Below are positions 20,208 to 28,357 of a stretch of 64,000 nucleotides of DNA, piece by piece. Where the stretch lies: the NCBI RefSeq assembly GCF_030687395.1, contig NZ_CP117430.1, forward strand, positions 1,984,001 to 2,048,000, given 5' to 3'. The DNA is from Pseudomonas wuhanensis (GTDB taxonomy: Bacteria > Pseudomonadota > Gammaproteobacteria > Pseudomonadales > Pseudomonadaceae). The notes beneath the pieces are model-generated. The model was given only the letters and a program-made list of their open reading frames with translations, made no database searches and had not been told where the DNA came from. The stretch's first letter is position 1; each line of letters opens with the position of its first letter. The translations under genes and the position numbers were made by a program.

Positions 20208-21049
20208 GGCAGTTTCCTTGAAGGCGTGGCCGAGGTGGCCGGGTTCGGGGTGTCGAAGTTTTCCAGGGCGCGAGCCAGGCTGGCTTCAGAGAGTTCGCCC
20301 AGATGGCTGCCCAGCAGATACCCGTCAGGGCTATAGAACAGCGTAGTCGGCAATGCCATGGAACCCACCGCCTGACTCAATCGACCGCTGCCATCGAACA
20401 GCACGTTGGTCAGGCTCAGGCCCTGGGTTTCGAGGAAGGTGGCGACGCTCTGCATGCTTTCGGACTGGTTGACGAACAGGAACGTCAGGTCCGGGCGTTG
20501 TTGTTGGGCGTTTTCCAGCACCGGCATTTCCCGGCGGCACGGCGGGCACCAAGTGGCCCAAAGGTTGATGACCAGCGGACCGCCCTGGTAGTCGCTGAGC
20601 GGAATGGTCTGGCCGGCGGCATTGCGCAGGGTGATCTGCGGCAGGCGCGTGCCTTGTTCGTAAATACCCAGGGAGAACGTCGCCAGCAACCAGAACACCA
20701 GACCACTGACCACGCCAAAGCCCAACGGCCGACGCATGCCCGGGCGACGCCAGCCTCGGTACAACGCAGCCAGCAAGAGCACGACCACCCCCGGCCAGGC
20801 GAGAAAACCACCGTCGCGCAGGTCGATGATCTGCCACGGATCGTTGCGATACTGCGCCCAGTAGGCGATCACGAAACCGACTCGGGCCGCCAGCATGCCC
20901 AGCAGGAACAGGCTGAACAGCACCGACTCCGGGTTCTCGCCGCCACGCTTGGCCACCCGCCAGCCGACAAAGGTCGCCAGCGCCAGGGCACTGATCAACA
21001 GCAGGTGATTAAGCGCGATGGCAAAAGTGCCGAGGGTAAGGGTCAGCAT
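20183..21049 (-). CDS. Membrane-anchored TlpA/DsbE-like thioredoxin
   Basis: 288 residues. The N-terminal ~130 residues contain several hydrophobic segments (LLLISALALATFVGWRVA, VLFSLFLLGMLAARVGFVI, AWPGVVVLLLAALYRGW, GLVFWLLATFSLGIY). The C-terminal part, after about residue 135, is a TlpA-like domain with active site WCPPC in LWATWCPPCRREMPVLE. A multi-pass N-terminus on a TlpA domain is less usual than a single anchor and could carry electrons or position the domain next to DsbD. It overlaps dsbD by one base and dsbG by 25, so translation is coupled. Role: periplasmic thiol reduction, partner of DsbD. Confidence 0.85.
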   Translation of the reverse strand: MLTLTLGTFAIALNHLLLISALALATFVGWRVAKRGGENPESVLFSLFLLGMLAARVGFVIAYWAQYRNDPWQIIDLRDGGFLAWPGVVVLLLAALYRGWRRPGMRRPLGFGVVSGLVFWLLATFSLGIYEQGTRLPQITLRNAAGQTIPLSDYQGGPLVINLWATWCPPCRREMPVLENAQQQRPDLTFLFVNQSESMQSVATFLETQGLSLTNVLFDGSGRLSQAVGSMALPTTLFYSPDGYLLGSHLGELSEASLARALENFDTPNPATSATPSRKLPCSASATC

Positions 21050-22785
21050 TAACGAGCGTCTCGGGTGGTGGTCCAGCGTTGCAGGAAGGTGCCGGCATCG
21101 ACCTCACCGGTGATGCGCTGGCTGCGGCGCTCTTCACCATTGGGGCCTATCCACAAAAGGCTTGGCGGCCCCGGCACTTTATAACGACCGAGCAGTTCGC
21201 GGCTGGCGGCATTGTCGGCGGTGACGTCCAGCCGTAGCAAGCGTACATCGCTGAGCGCATCCAGCACCTGTGCTTTGCCGAAGACCTGTTTTTCCATGAC
21301 TTTGCACGACACACACCAGTCGGCGTAGTAGTCCAGCAGCACCCACTGGCCCTGAGCCTTGGCGGCATCGAGCTCGCGTTGCAGGGCGGCGGGTTCCTTG
21401 ATCGTAGTGAATGCATCATGCGCGCTCGGCGCGGCAGTGCCGATACGGCCGGCGCTGTACACCTGCAACGGCTGATACGGATCGTCACTGCCGCCCGCCG
21501 CACCGACCACCAGCAGGCTGCCCCATAGACCCAACAGCAGCGAACTGGCGCCGAACAGGTGGGCAATTCGGCCAAAACCTTCAGACTGCTTCCAGGCACT
21601 GTAAGCGGCGATCAGCAACAAGGCACCGCACAAGCCGAGCCACAGCGATTCATCCAGCACCGGGCGCAGCATCAGCAGCGCGGTGGCGAGGAACAGGAAA
21701 CCGAACACGCCTTTGAGCAGGTTCATCCAGGCACCGGGTTTGGGCAAAAAGCGATTGCCGACCGTCACCAGCAGCAACAGCGGTATGCCGATGCCGATGC
21801 CCATGGCGAACAGAATCAGCCCGCCGTGCAGCGCATTGCCGCTCTGCGCGATATAGAGCAGGGCACCCGCCAATGGGGCGGTCATACACGGTCCCACCAG
21901 CAGGCCGGACAAAGCCCCGAGTACACCGGCACCGATCAGACTGCCACCGCGCTGATTGCGCGAAACATGTTCCAGCCGATCCCGCACGACTACCGGCAAT
22001 TGCAGTTCGAAGAAACCGAACATCGGCAAGGCCAGCAGCACGAACACCGCCGCAAAGCTGCCCAACAGCCATGGATTCTGCAGCAGCGCCTGAAGGTTCG
22101 CCCCGAGCAGCGCGGCCAGCACGCCCATCGCCGCATACACCAGCGCCATACTGACAACGTAACTGCCGGCCAGGGAAAAACCGCGTTTGGGCGTGGCGCC
22201 ACTGCCCACGATCAATCCCGCCAGAATCGGCAGCATCGGCAAAGAGCAAGGGGTGAACGCCAGCAGCAGCCCCAGGCCGAAGAACACCAGCAGGCTCCAG
22301 CCCAACGCCCGTTGCTGCAGGCCGCTGGCCAGGGCCTGGTCGGGCGCCTCTTCAGCAAACGCGGTAAGGACGTTACTTGCGCCAAGGTCGACCACTTGAG
22401 TCTGCGGCGGATAACACAACCCGGCATCGGCGCAGCCCTGGAAGCCTACTTTTATCTGACCAGTGGCTCCGGCCGGAATCTTCAGCTCCAGGCCCTGGCG
22501 ATAGACTTGCTGTTCGCCGAAGAACTCGTCGCTGTGGGACTCACCCTCGGGCAGAGCTGGCACCTGCTCCGGGGCCAGACCGTCGAATTTCAGGCGTTTC
22601 TGATACAGGTAGTAATTGTCGGCAATTTGCCAATAGAGCTGGGTTTCCCCGGATTCAAGGCGTTCGGAGGTGAAGGCGAACGCTTTTTCCACCGGGAGAA
22701 AATCGGGTTTGGTTTCGAACGGATTCGTTCCAGCCTGGGCCACACCCGAGATCAACAGAACAAAGAATAAAAACAGTCGACGCAT
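21049..22785 (-). CDS. dsbD: Protein-disulfide reductase DsbD (second-copy type)
   Basis: 578 residues, full length for DsbD. After a signal peptide comes the N-terminal immunoglobulin-like domain with the cysteine pair in GCADAGLCYPPQ. Then about eight membrane segments follow, with FTPCSLPMLPILAG and GPCMTAPLAGAL carrying the two intramembrane cysteines. A C-terminal thioredoxin domain has the active site CVSC (DYYADWCVSCKVME). DsbD moves electrons from cytoplasmic thioredoxin to periplasmic partners, here DsbG and the TlpA-like protein. It heads a three-gene operon divergent from a two-component system, which matches P. aeruginosa dsbD2 (PA2478) beside PA2479/PA2480. Confidence 0.93.
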   Translation of the reverse strand: MRRLFLFFVLLISGVAQAGTNPFETKPDFLPVEKAFAFTSERLESGETQLYWQIADNYYLYQKRLKFDGLAPEQVPALPEGESHSDEFFGEQQVYRQGLELKIPAGATGQIKVGFQGCADAGLCYPPQTQVVDLGASNVLTAFAEEAPDQALASGLQQRALGWSLLVFFGLGLLLAFTPCSLPMLPILAGLIVGSGATPKRGFSLAGSYVVSMALVYAAMGVLAALLGANLQALLQNPWLLGSFAAVFVLLALPMFGFFELQLPVVVRDRLEHVSRNQRGGSLIGAGVLGALSGLLVGPCMTAPLAGALLYIAQSGNALHGGLILFAMGIGIGIPLLLLVTVGNRFLPKPGAWMNLLKGVFGFLFLATALLMLRPVLDESLWLGLCGALLLIAAYSAWKQSEGFGRIAHLFGASSLLLGLWGSLLVVGAAGGSDDPYQPLQVYSAGRIGTAAPSAHDAFTTIKEPAALQRELDAAKAQGQWVLLDYYADWCVSCKVMEKQVFGKAQVLDALSDVRLLRLDVTADNAASRELLGRYKVPGPPSLLWIGPNGEERRSQRITGEVDAGTFLQRWTTTRDAR

Positions 22786-22831
22786 GGGTAAGCCTTATCC
22801 CTGTGCAAGTGAGGTGCACAGTGGCGGGCGG

Positions 22832-22916
22832 CGATTAACCGACGATTAACCACACTCGCCTTGTGACAATGGCTCTTGCGGCATAATGTCCGCTTAATCG
22901 GCTACCAGCTTAATCA
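22832..22916. promoter_or_regulatory. Response-regulator-type repeats in dsbD / regulator spacer
   Basis: CGATTAACC occurs twice as a direct repeat 11 bp apart (22832-22840 and 22843-22851), the one-turn spacing favoured by OmpR-family dimers. CTTAATC(G/A) occurs at 22892-22899 and 22909-22916 as the same core in reverse orientation. The 153-bp spacer separates dsbD from the regulator gene, so these are likely sites of that regulator for both promoters. Confidence 0.55.
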
Positions 22917-22938
22917 CCTTTTTTCTACGGGGCTCACC

Positions 22939-23619
22939 ATGCATGTACTGGTTTGCGAAGACGATGAGCTGATCGCCAGCGGTATCGTTGCCGGGCTAAC
23001 TGCCCAGGGCTTGACCGTGGAGCATGTCGCCACCGCCTCGGCAGCCCGGGCGATGCTCAAGGTTGCCGAATTCGACGTCATGGTGCTCGATCTCGGTCTG
23101 CCCGATGAAGATGGCCTCAAGCTGTTGCAGCAGTTGCGTCACCATGGCCTGGAAATCCCGGTGCTGATCCTCACCGCGCGGGATTCGGTCACCGACCGGG
23201 TCGACGGCCTGCAAGCCGGCGCCGACGACTACTTGCTCAAACCGTTCGACCTGCGCGAACTTGCCGCGCGTCTGCACACCTTGTTGCGACGTGTGGCGGG
23301 GCGCAGCGTCAACCTGATTGAACACGGTCGTTTGACCTACGACCCGAGCAGCCGCGAAACCCTGCTCGGCGGCCAATCGGTGGATTTGTCACGCCGTGAG
23401 CAATCGCTGTTGCAAGCCTTGCTGCACAATCGCGGCCGGGTACTGTCCACCGAACAACTGAAGGACAGCGTCTACGGTTTCAACGACGAGCTGGAAAGCA
23501 ATGCCCTTAACGTCCACATCCATCACCTGCGGCGCAAACTGGGCAATGGCATCGTCGAGACTGTGCGTGGCCTGGGCTATCGCCTGGGGCCGGCCGATGG
23601 CGGAGAACAATCGAAGTGA
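22939..23619 (+). CDS. OmpR-family response regulator (DsbR-like)
   Basis: 226 residues from ATG 22939 (MHVLVCEDDELIASGIVAG); the in-frame upstream ATG at 22876 is discarded because the receiver domain begins at once here. The receiver has acidic residues EDDE, phospho-acceptor Asp in VMVLDLGLPDEDGL and Lys in LLKPFDLREL. The C-terminal winged helix includes NALNVHIHHLRRKLG. It is divergent from the dsb operon and overlaps the kinase gene. P. aeruginosa PA2479/PA2480 at the same place has been described as the copper-sensing DsbRS pair that activates dsbDEG; this is probably its counterpart. Confidence 0.85.
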   Translation: MHVLVCEDDELIASGIVAGLTAQGLTVEHVATASAARAMLKVAEFDVMVLDLGLPDEDGLKLLQQLRHHGLEIPVLILTARDSVTDRVDGLQAGADDYLLKPFDLRELAARLHTLLRRVAGRSVNLIEHGRLTYDPSSRETLLGGQSVDLSRREQSLLQALLHNRGRVLSTEQLKDSVYGFNDELESNALNVHIHHLRRKLGNGIVETVRGLGYRLGPADGGEQSK

Positions 23620-24941
23620 TGAGCCTGCGTTTGCGGCTGAGTCTGACCCTCGGCGCCGCGTTTGCGCTGATCTGGGCCCTGGCCGCCGCCTGGATGCTCA
23701 GTGATCTGCGCAACCAGATGATGTTTTCCCTCGACCAGCGGCTGGTGGCGTCGGCGCGGATGGTGGCCGGGCTGCTGGAGCAACTGCCGGCGTTGCCGAG
23801 CAAGGGCGAAGGCACTCATTTCAGTGCAGAGCAGCTGAGTATTCCTGGCGGTATGGCCTGCCAGGTCAGCTCGTTGCGCGGTGAAATTCTGGCTCGCAGC
23901 CACAGCAGCCCCGAACAAACCCTGGAAGCCGAAAAAATGGGCTTCCACGATCAAATGATCGACGGCGCACCGTGGCGCAGCTTCACCCTGGCGCGCGGTG
24001 ATGTGCGCATTACCACCGCCGACCGACAAATCGAGCGCGAAGCATTGAACATGTCAATCCTCCTGGCGGCTTCGGTGCCGGTCGGCGTGGCGCTGCTTGG
24101 TTGCCTGTGCCTGTTGTGGCTCGGCATCGGTCAGGGGCTGGCACCGCTCAATCGTATGCGCGATGCGCTGATGCGGCGCAGCGCCGATTCCCTGGAACCG
24201 TTGCAAATCCAGCCGCTGCCCAGCGAGCTGCAACCACTGCTGGAAACCCAGAATCAGTTGTTCCAGCGCATCGGCAAGACCATCGAGCGCGAACGGCGGT
24301 TGACCGGTGATGCCGCGCACGAGTTGCGCAGCCCGCTGACCGCCATCAAAACCCACCTGCAAGTGGCGCGCATGACCGAAGGCAGCGCCCGCGATCAGTC
24401 TCTGGCGCGGGCTGAAGAGGGGGCCGACCGGTTGCATCGCACGCTTGAGCAATTGCTGCTGCTGGCGCGCGTGGAGGGCAGTCTGTCGTTCGATGATGGC
24501 GTGCAATGCAGCGCCGAGCAGGTGGCGAAACTGGCGATTCAGGATGCAGCCAGCGGTGATCGTCAGCGGATCAAGTTTCAGTTGCCGGCCATATTCTCCG
24601 ATGCGCCGCTGCAAATGCCCGCGGTGCTGTCGATTGCCGCATTGCGCAACTTGCTCGACAACGCCCTGCGCCATACCCCGGGCGATGGAGCCGTGGAGCT
24701 GAGCCTGGAAACCACTGGCGATCGCGTGCGTTTTTTGGTCCGCGATCACGGCCCGGGGATTGCCGAAGACGACCTGCAACACCTGACCCAACGCTTCTGG
24801 CGCAACGGCCAGAGCACCGGATGCGGCTTGGGTCTGGCGATTGTCCAGGCCATCGTCCAGCGCTGCGGCTGCACCCTGCATTTCGACAGCCGGCCGGATG
24901 GCTTGCGGGTTGAATTGACGATGCCGTTGCAACCCATCTAA
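23619..24941 (+). CDS. Sensor histidine kinase (DsbS-like)
   Basis: 440 residues. The regulator stop and this ATG overlap as TGATG; a GTG 3 nt upstream is a possible alternative. Two membrane segments (LSLTLGAAFALIWALAAAWM and MSILLAASVPVGVALLGCL) enclose a sensor domain of about 110 residues. Next come the dimerisation helix with the phospho-acceptor His (GDAAHELRSPLTAIKTH) and the ATPase domain with N box (LRNLLDNALRHT), G1 (DHGPGIAEDDL) and G2 (GCGLGLAIVQAI). It is the partner of the preceding regulator. The periplasmic domain is presumably where copper or redox state is sensed, by analogy with DsbS; the sequence alone does not show the ligand. Confidence 0.87.
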   Translation: MSLRLRLSLTLGAAFALIWALAAAWMLSDLRNQMMFSLDQRLVASARMVAGLLEQLPALPSKGEGTHFSAEQLSIPGGMACQVSSLRGEILARSHSSPEQTLEAEKMGFHDQMIDGAPWRSFTLARGDVRITTADRQIEREALNMSILLAASVPVGVALLGCLCLLWLGIGQGLAPLNRMRDALMRRSADSLEPLQIQPLPSELQPLLETQNQLFQRIGKTIERERRLTGDAAHELRSPLTAIKTHLQVARMTEGSARDQSLARAEEGADRLHRTLEQLLLLARVEGSLSFDDGVQCSAEQVAKLAIQDAASGDRQRIKFQLPAIFSDAPLQMPAVLSIAALRNLLDNALRHTPGDGAVELSLETTGDRVRFLVRDHGPGIAEDDLQHLTQRFWRNGQSTGCGLGLAIVQAIVQRCGCTLHFDSRPDGLRVELTMPLQPI

Positions 24942-24959
24942 CAAACGACACGCATCCAG

Positions 24960-24988
24960 TGTGGGAGCGGGCTTGCTCGCGAAAGCGG
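24960..24988. repeat. Single REP unit
   Basis: TGTGGGAGCGGGCTTGCTCG plus GAAAGCGG, without an inverted partner. It lies between the convergent kinase and sugE genes. Confidence 0.7.
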
Positions 24989-24995
24989 TAGTGGC

Positions 24996-25310
24996 CTAAG
25001 CGCTGACCTTAAGCCCTACCAGCCCGGCAATGATCAACGCCACACTGGCGAGTCTGAACAGTGCCATGGATTCACCAAACAAAATGATCCCGGCAATCAC
25101 CGTGCCCACCGCACCCACGCCAGTCCAGATCGCATAGGCCGTACCCAGCGGCAATTCCTTCATGGCAAGGCCCAGCAGGCCAAGGCTGATCGCCATGGCG
25201 GCAATGGTCAGTGCGGTTGGGAGAGGGCGGCTGAAACCGTCGGTGTATTTCAGGCCGACGGCCCAACCGACTTCGAACAGACCAGCAAAAAACAGAATGA
25301 TCCAGGACAT
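24996..25310 (-). CDS. sugE: Small multidrug resistance family guanidinium exporter (SugE/Gdx)
   Basis: 104 residues and four membrane helices, the size of SMR proteins. The essential glutamate is Glu13 in [20 protein letters not shown], and [11 protein letters not shown] together with [17 protein letters not shown] marks the SugE/Gdx subtype rather than EmrE. The family exchanges guanidinium for protons. A guanidine-II riboswitch directly upstream confirms the guanidinium assignment over a general quaternary-ammonium pump. The ribosome site GGAAG lies 6 nt before ATG 25310. Confidence 0.92.
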   Translation of the reverse strand: MSWIILFFAGLFEVGWAVGLKYTDGFSRPLPTALTIAAMAISLGLLGLAMKELPLGTAYAIWTGVGAVGTVIAGIILFGESMALFRLASVALIIAGLVGLKVSA

Positions 25311-25331
25311 TTGAGACTTCCATCAATGGAT

Positions 25332-25379
25332 GGGGTCGTCCCCAGATTAATCACTCGATCGAGCCGCGAGGTCGTCCCC
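25332..25379 (-). ncRNA. Guanidine-II (mini-ykkC) riboswitch
   Basis: On the minus strand two short hairpins with identical ACGA loops occur in series: GGGGACGACCTC (25368-25379) and GGGGACGACCCC (25332-25343), separated by 24 nt. Two G/C stems each capped by ACGR is the hallmark of mini-ykkC RNAs, which bind one guanidinium per hairpin and switch on translation. The second hairpin ends 21 nt before the sugE start, next to the GGAAG ribosome site. Confidence 0.88.
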
Positions 25380-25430
25380 GCATTGCGCAATAGAGTGCCC
25401 CATCATTAACCCGAGGATCAAGTTTTCGGC

Positions 25431-26396
25431 TTAATCCGCCGCCTGCTGAGCCGCGATTTGCCGGTCTTCTTTCTCGCTCATACGACGGAAGTATGTCGAG
25501 AGCAGCGCCCCGGAAATGTTGTGCCAGACGCTGAACAATGCGCTTGGCACCGCCGCCAGCGGCGAGAAGTGTGCACTGGCCAGGGCCGCACCCAGGCCGG
25601 AGTTCTGCATGCCGACTTCCAGTGCCAGGGATTTGCGCTGGGCCAGTGGCAGATTGAACAGGCGCCCGGTGAAGTAACCCAGCAAATAGCCGAAACTGTT
25701 GTGCAGCATCACCACGGCCATGATCAGCAAGCCGGATTCGGCAATCTTCGCCTGGCTGGCGGCCACGACGGCGGTGACGATGATCACGATGCTCACCACC
25801 GACACTAGCGGCAACACGTCTACCGCGTGACGAACCCGATCACCGAGTACGCGCTGGGCAACCACGCCGAGCACGATCGGCATCAGCACGACTTGCAGGA
25901 TCGACCAGAACAGCTCCATGAACGACACCGGCAACCAGGCCGAGGCCAGCAGCCAGATCAGGGCGGGTGTCAGCAGCGGAGCGAGGAGGGTGGTGACGGC
26001 GGCAATGGCCACCGACAACGCCAGATCGCCACGCGCCAGCCAGGTCATCACATTCGACGAGGTGCCGCTCGGGCAGCAGCCGACCAGAATCACACCGACG
26101 GCGATTTCCGGCGGCAGGTGGAAAACCTGGCAAAGCAACCACGCCACACCGGGCATGATCACGAAATGGGCAACCACGCCCAGGGCCACGCGCCACGGAT
26201 GACGCGCGACTTCGGCGAAGTCTTCGAGCTTGAGGGTCAGGCCCATGCCGAACATCACCAGCCCCAGCAGCGGCACGATGGCGCCTTTCAAGCCGATGAA
26301 CCAGGTCGGTTGCAGAAACGCCACGACGGCGAAAATCAGTACCCAGTAAGCGAAGGTGTTGCCGACAAAACGACTCAATGCAGCGAGTGCGCGCAT
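25431..26396 (-). CDS. Bile acid:sodium symporter family (BASS) transporter
   Basis: 321 residues from ATG 26396, preceded by AAGGAT. About nine to ten hydrophobic helices. Typical BASS stretches are GLVMFGMGLTLKLEDFAEV, VGCCPSGTSSNVMTWLARG and ALEVGMQNSGLGAALA. Bacterial members move organic anions with sodium; the PanS subgroup takes up pantothenate precursors. Which anion this one moves cannot be read from the sequence. It is monocistronic, with a perfect palindrome upstream (see separate entry). Confidence 0.85.
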   Translation of the reverse strand: MRALAALSRFVGNTFAYWVLIFAVVAFLQPTWFIGLKGAIVPLLGLVMFGMGLTLKLEDFAEVARHPWRVALGVVAHFVIMPGVAWLLCQVFHLPPEIAVGVILVGCCPSGTSSNVMTWLARGDLALSVAIAAVTTLLAPLLTPALIWLLASAWLPVSFMELFWSILQVVLMPIVLGVVAQRVLGDRVRHAVDVLPLVSVVSIVIIVTAVVAASQAKIAESGLLIMAVVMLHNSFGYLLGYFTGRLFNLPLAQRKSLALEVGMQNSGLGAALASAHFSPLAAVPSALFSVWHNISGALLSTYFRRMSEKEDRQIAAQQAAD

Positions 26397-26420
26397 GGCC
26401 TGATCCTTGTTATATAAGTG

Positions 26421-26441
26421 GGATTTCCAATTTGGAAATCC
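26421..26441 (-). promoter_or_regulatory. 21-bp palindrome upstream of BASS transporter
   Basis: Minus strand: arms GGATTTCCAA and TTGGAAATCC around one central base, perfect over 10 bp each. TTATATAA follows immediately on the gene side and could be the -10 region, so the palindrome would cover the -35 area. This is the geometry of a repressor or activator site. The regulator is not encoded in the immediate neighbourhood. Confidence 0.5.
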
Positions 26442-26446
26442 AATCA

Positions 26447-26539
26447 ATGTGGGAGCTGGCTTGCCTGCGATGGCGGTGTGTCAGACTACATTTAAGCCGT
26501 CTGATACACCGTCATCGCAGGCAAGCCAGCTCCCACATT
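26447..26539. repeat. REPIN (inverted REP pair)
   Basis: AATGTGGGAGCTGGCTTGCC at the left and GGCAAGCCAGCTCCCACATT at the right are exact reverse complements. The arms continue through TGCGATG.CGGTGT to an inner GTCAGAC / GTCTGA stem. It lies between rdgC and the BASS gene. Confidence 0.85.
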
Positions 26540-26570
26540 TGATCCGGTTCCTTCAAGGAGAACCGGTTTT

Positions 26571-27491
26571 TCAGATACCTTGCGGGATCTCTTCACCACC
26601 CAACGCTTCAACCATCGACGGCAGGAAGTCGCCGAAGGTCAGCATCATTAGTGTGAAGCTGGCGTCCAGTTGGCCCAGGGCTTCGTCGCCACCGTCCTGT
26701 TCCGCCTGATCCTGCAGCAGGTCTTCGAACTTCAGGCGCTTGACCACCATTTTGTCGTCAAGCACGAACGACAGTTTGTCCTGCCAGGCCAGCGACAGTT
26801 GAGTGACCACTTTGCCAGTGCTCAGGTGCAGCTGGATTTCTTCGCTGGTCAGGTCCTGACGCTTGCAGCGCACGATGCCGCCGTCTTCGTGGGTGTCACG
26901 CAGTTCGCACTCGTCCAGCACGAAGAAATCATTCGCGGCTTTTTGGGTGGTGACCCACTCGGTCATGGTGGCGGTCGGCGACATCTTCACCGTCAGCGGA
27001 CGCACTGGCAGCGAGCCGATCACTTCGCGCAGAGTGGACAGCAGGTCTTCGGCACGTTTCGGGCTGGCCGAGTTAACCAGGATCAGGCCCTGTTTCGGCG
27101 CGATGGCGGCGAAGGTCGACGAGCGGCGGATAAAGGCGCGGGGCAGGAAGGCCTGGATGATTTCATCCTTGATCTGATCGCGTTCCTTTTTGTAGACCTT
27201 GCGCATTTGTTCGGCTTCGATCTCTTCGACCTTTTCCTTCACCGCGTCGCGCACGACGCTGCCAGGCAGAATGCGTTCTTCCTTACGGGCGGCGATCAGC
27301 AGGAAGTCGCCGCTGATGTGTACCAGCGGCGCGTCTTCGCCCTTGCCGAATGGCGCGACGAAACCGTAGGTGGTCAACTCCTGGCTTGCACATGGACGCG
27401 CCAGCTTGGTGGCCAGTGCAGTTTCCAACGCCTCGGCATCAAAAGGCAGATCTTGGGTCAGGCGATAGATAAGCAGGTTTTTGAACCACAT
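26571..27491 (-). CDS. rdgC: Recombination-associated protein RdgC
   Basis: 306 residues from ATG 27491 ([20 protein letters not shown]), behind AAAGGAGA; a further in-frame ATG at 27515 is rejected because RdgC proteins begin with MWFKN. RdgC forms a ring-shaped dimer that binds DNA without sequence preference and inhibits RecA filament formation. Recognisable stretches are [20 protein letters not shown] and [20 protein letters not shown]. Monocistronic, facing the tRNA genes on the other strand. Confidence 0.95.
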   Translation of the reverse strand: MWFKNLLIYRLTQDLPFDAEALETALATKLARPCASQELTTYGFVAPFGKGEDAPLVHISGDFLLIAARKEERILPGSVVRDAVKEKVEEIEAEQMRKVYKKERDQIKDEIIQAFLPRAFIRRSSTFAAIAPKQGLILVNSASPKRAEDLLSTLREVIGSLPVRPLTVKMSPTATMTEWVTTQKAANDFFVLDECELRDTHEDGGIVRCKRQDLTSEEIQLHLSTGKVVTQLSLAWQDKLSFVLDDKMVVKRLKFEDLLQDQAEQDGGDEALGQLDASFTLMMLTFGDFLPSMVEALGGEEIPQGI

Positions 27492-27601
27492 GGGATGAGT
27501 CTCTCCTTTATACAAAGGGGGGCATTATTGTCCTCCGGGTGCCATAGGCCAACCCTTCTCTAAGCCTTTGGAAGGCCTGATAAAATTAATTTAAAAAGTG
27601 C

Positions 27602-27630
27602 TTGCCAGAGGTTGGGTCGCTCCGTAGAAT
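27602..27630 (+). promoter_or_regulatory. Promoter of the first tRNA pair
   Basis: TTGCCA (27602-27607) and TAGAAT (27625-27630) with a 17-nt spacer, followed by a GC-rich GCGCGCC stretch of the kind found at stringently controlled tRNA promoters. Transcription would start about 15 nt before the tRNA-Val. Confidence 0.75.
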
Positions 27631-27651
27631 GCGCGCCACACCGAAAGTGAA

Positions 27652-27727
27652 GGGTGATTAGCTCAGCTGGGAGAGCGTCTGCCTTACAAGCAGAATGTCG
27701 GCGGTTCGATCCCGTCATCACCCACCA
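27652..27727 (+). tRNA. tRNA-Val (anticodon TAC)
   Basis: 76 nt beginning GGGTGATTAGCTCAGCTGG, with anticodon loop CTTACAA, T loop GGTTCGATC and encoded CCA. The acceptor stem GGGTGAT / ATCACCC is fully paired. Confidence 0.96.
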
Positions 27728-27745
27728 TTCGCTTTAGTGTTACGC

Positions 27746-27822
27746 GCAGCGGTAGTTCAGTCGGTTAGAATACCGGCCTGTCACGCCGGGGGTCGCGGGT
27801 TCGAGTCCCGTCCGCTGCGCCA
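27746..27822 (+). tRNA. tRNA-Asp (anticodon GTC)
   Basis: 77 nt. Acceptor stem GCAGCGG / CCGCTGC, anticodon loop CTGTCAC, T loop GGTTCGAGTC, and encoded CCA after the discriminator G. It follows tRNA-Val by 18 nt on one transcript. Confidence 0.95.
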
Positions 27823-27865
27823 TATTCGGTAACCTGGAACGCTGAACGCCAGGTCACCACGGAAA

Positions 27866-27888
27866 AGCCCGCTAACGCGGGTTTTTTT
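27866..27888 (+). terminator. Terminator after first tRNA pair
   Basis: CCCGC-TAAC-GCGGG followed by seven T. It closes the first tRNA-Val/tRNA-Asp transcript. Confidence 0.8.
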
Positions 27889-28023
27889 CTGTCCATAGTT
27901 ATGTGTAAGTTGTTCCTGCAGGTCGCGTCGTTTTACCGGTTTTCAGATTTTTTTGATTTTTTATCAATTAAATCAACACTTTATGAAAATCTGTGGCACA
28001 ATGCGCCCCGCAACGAAGGTAAA

Positions 28024-28099
28024 GGGTGATTAGCTCAGCTGGGAGAGCGTCTGCCTTACAAGCAGAATGTCGGCGGTTCGATCCCGTCATCACCCACCA
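28024..28099 (+). tRNA. tRNA-Val (anticodon TAC), second copy
   Basis: Identical over all 76 nt to the tRNA-Val at 27652. The upstream region differs and is AT-rich, with TCAACA (27973) and CACAAT (27997) as a possible promoter, so this pair has its own transcript. Confidence 0.96.
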
Positions 28100-28118
28100 C
28101 TTACTTTCAACGCTACGC

Positions 28119-28195
28119 GCAGCGGTAGTTCAGTCGGTTAGAATACCGGCCTGTCACGCCGGGGGTCGCGGGTTCGAGTCCCGTCCGCTGCGCCA
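28119..28195 (+). tRNA. tRNA-Asp (anticodon GTC), second copy
   Basis: Identical over all 77 nt to the tRNA-Asp at 27746, 19 nt after tRNA-Val. The two pairs plus terminators (27652-27893 and 28024-28266) form a tandem duplication. Confidence 0.95.
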
Positions 28196-28237
28196 TATTC
28201 GGTATCTGGAACGCTGAACGCCAGGTCACCACGGAAA

Positions 28238-28260
28238 AGCCCGCTTAATGCGGGCTTTTT
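28238..28260 (+). terminator. Terminator after second tRNA pair
   Basis: AGCCCGC-TTAAT-GCGGGCT followed by a T run. Variant copy of the terminator at 27866 with a changed loop and a longer stem. Confidence 0.8.
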
Positions 28261-28357
28261 GCTGTCCGGGATTTGGCTTTGTGCTGGATCCGCTGAAAAA
28301 AACGATCTGTCAGGTCAAGTGCAATCCATGTGGGAGCGGGCTGCTAACTGGCATTGC

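Noticed and set aside
27652..28266. tRNA genes as an integration site of an island
   Set aside because: Both tRNA pairs are complete with terminators, and no integrase or truncated tRNA copy follows. The duplication explains the repeats.
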